Part shown: one piece after another, positions 63,346 to 64,000 of the stretch | Numbering within the stretch: position 1 is the first letter of the stretch | How the letters are laid out: every line of letters begins with the position of its first letter | Assembly (NCBI GenBank): GCA_958299035.1 | Contig: CATQJL010000326.1 | Coordinates: 248,001 to 312,000, forward strand | Direction: 5' to 3' | Length of the DNA stretch: 64,000 bases | Source of the DNA: Cylicocyclus nassatus | Lineage: Eukaryota > Nematoda > Chromadorea > Rhabditida > Strongylidae | Program-made: the position numbers and the translations under genes | The notes under the pieces: generated by a model | What the model saw: the letters and a program-made list of their open reading frames with translations, nothing else | Database searches by the model: none | Told to the model about the DNA's origin: nothing

Positions 63346-64000
63346 CCTTTGATTGAATTGGCTTGGCTCCTAAAAGGCCGGACTTTGTGACCTAATTAAG
63401 GCCGCTCGAGCCCAGACGAGTCTGCATCTCTCTCGCGCACTTGCTCTCTGGTCAATATCTAGCCTCAACTAGGTCACGAAGCCGCACATTCCATACCAAG
63501 CCAGTTGAAATAAAGGAACTTTTAAGAGAACCTATATATGAGATGGGTCCAAATTCCGTTCGCCAGTTTTGAAAAAAATCATAACTTCCTTTCTTTTCAA
63601 TTGATTTTCTAACAATTAATTTTCTTTGAAAGTTGAAATGCTCTTTATAGCGGTACCTCTGCCAAGAATTAGTATGACAAATTGAAGATTTAGAGGCAGA
63701 CTGGAAATCAAGCAGGGTTACGAAAAATTCTGGGATTTTGGTTTGAAAGAGAAAATTATGTGCATTGCTACAGTATATACTTCGGACTGAATCGAATCAT
63801 TATTCGATTATTCGAGTAAATCATTTGAATGCGAGTGATTCGAAAATTCGAATAATCAAAAAGCTGCGATTTCGAATAATATTCGATAGTCGAATATCCA
63901 AATCTTCATTTTCGAGTATTATTCGATAGACAATATTCGATGGTAATGATTCGATCATTTGATGTCCATCAAATATTCGACTATTCATAGGCACCGAATA
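63346..64000. other. No gene; mariner-type fragment and TTCGA-rich low-complexity tract
   Basis: At about 63545-63610 the sequence GTCCAAATTCCGTTCGCCAG..AAAATCATAACTTCC resembles a degenerate end of the TTAGGTTGTCCCG family. From about 63785 to the window edge there are many variants of ATTCGA/TTCGAATAAT, forming a simple-sequence tract that runs off the window. Confidence 0.55.

Noticed and set aside
1..64000. CRISPR arrays, bacterial operons, riboswitches
   Set aside because: Introns, retrotransposons, SL RNA-like genes and miniature DNA transposons mark this as animal nuclear DNA. No spaced direct-repeat array was seen.

Overview
The window looks like repeat-dense nuclear DNA of a nematode. 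The main evidence is four copies of a cassette that starts with a near-perfect nematode SL1 spliced-leader exon. The nematode-type Ty3/gypsy elements, the LINE with nematode-like ORF1 and ORF2, and short GT-AG introns fit this. I cannot name the species. Almost all of the sequence is mobile-element DNA. The only host-like coding evidence is a few exon fragments and one small intron-containing gene that sits inside an LTR element.

Layout. 1-1868: TTAA-bounded and hAT-like miniature elements. 1869-6114: an old CR1/Jockey-like LINE (plus strand) split in its reverse transcriptase by a hAT-like element. 7439-14467: an inverted-repeat unit with tRNA-like segments, holding a rearranged env-containing LTR element (7720-13819, minus strand, AATT target duplication). 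That element carries a spliced EGF-transmembrane gene on the opposite strand. 14794-15379 and 17147-17713: two SL-cassette elements. 18434-23433: a young gypsy element with near-identical LTRs, a perfect 5-bp target duplication and an intact 1407-residue Gag-Pol. 24.9-28.8 kb: foldback repeats and fragments of two possible host genes on the minus strand. 28827-33544: a decayed relative of the young gypsy element. 34-36 kb: foldback elements. About 36230-42786: a second LINE copy interrupted by an SL-cassette element, a TTAA element and others. 43858-44444: a fourth SL-cassette element. 45-64 kb: mariner-type, hAT-like and TTAA-type miniature elements, several nested, with no convincing gene.

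The main find is the SL-cassette family. These elements of about 587 bp have inverted ends (CTCAGATAATCGCCGGGGGC...) and carry no ORF. Each of three well-preserved copies contains an SL RNA-like unit of about 125 nt: an SL1-like 22-nt exon, an immediate GT donor, a hairpin at the donor, a second GC stem, a U-rich Sm-like site and a strong terminal stem-loop. One copy interrupts LINE ORF1, and the three well-preserved copies have matching 2-bp flanks. An SL RNA gene therefore seems to have become a transposable cassette, or a transposon captured one.
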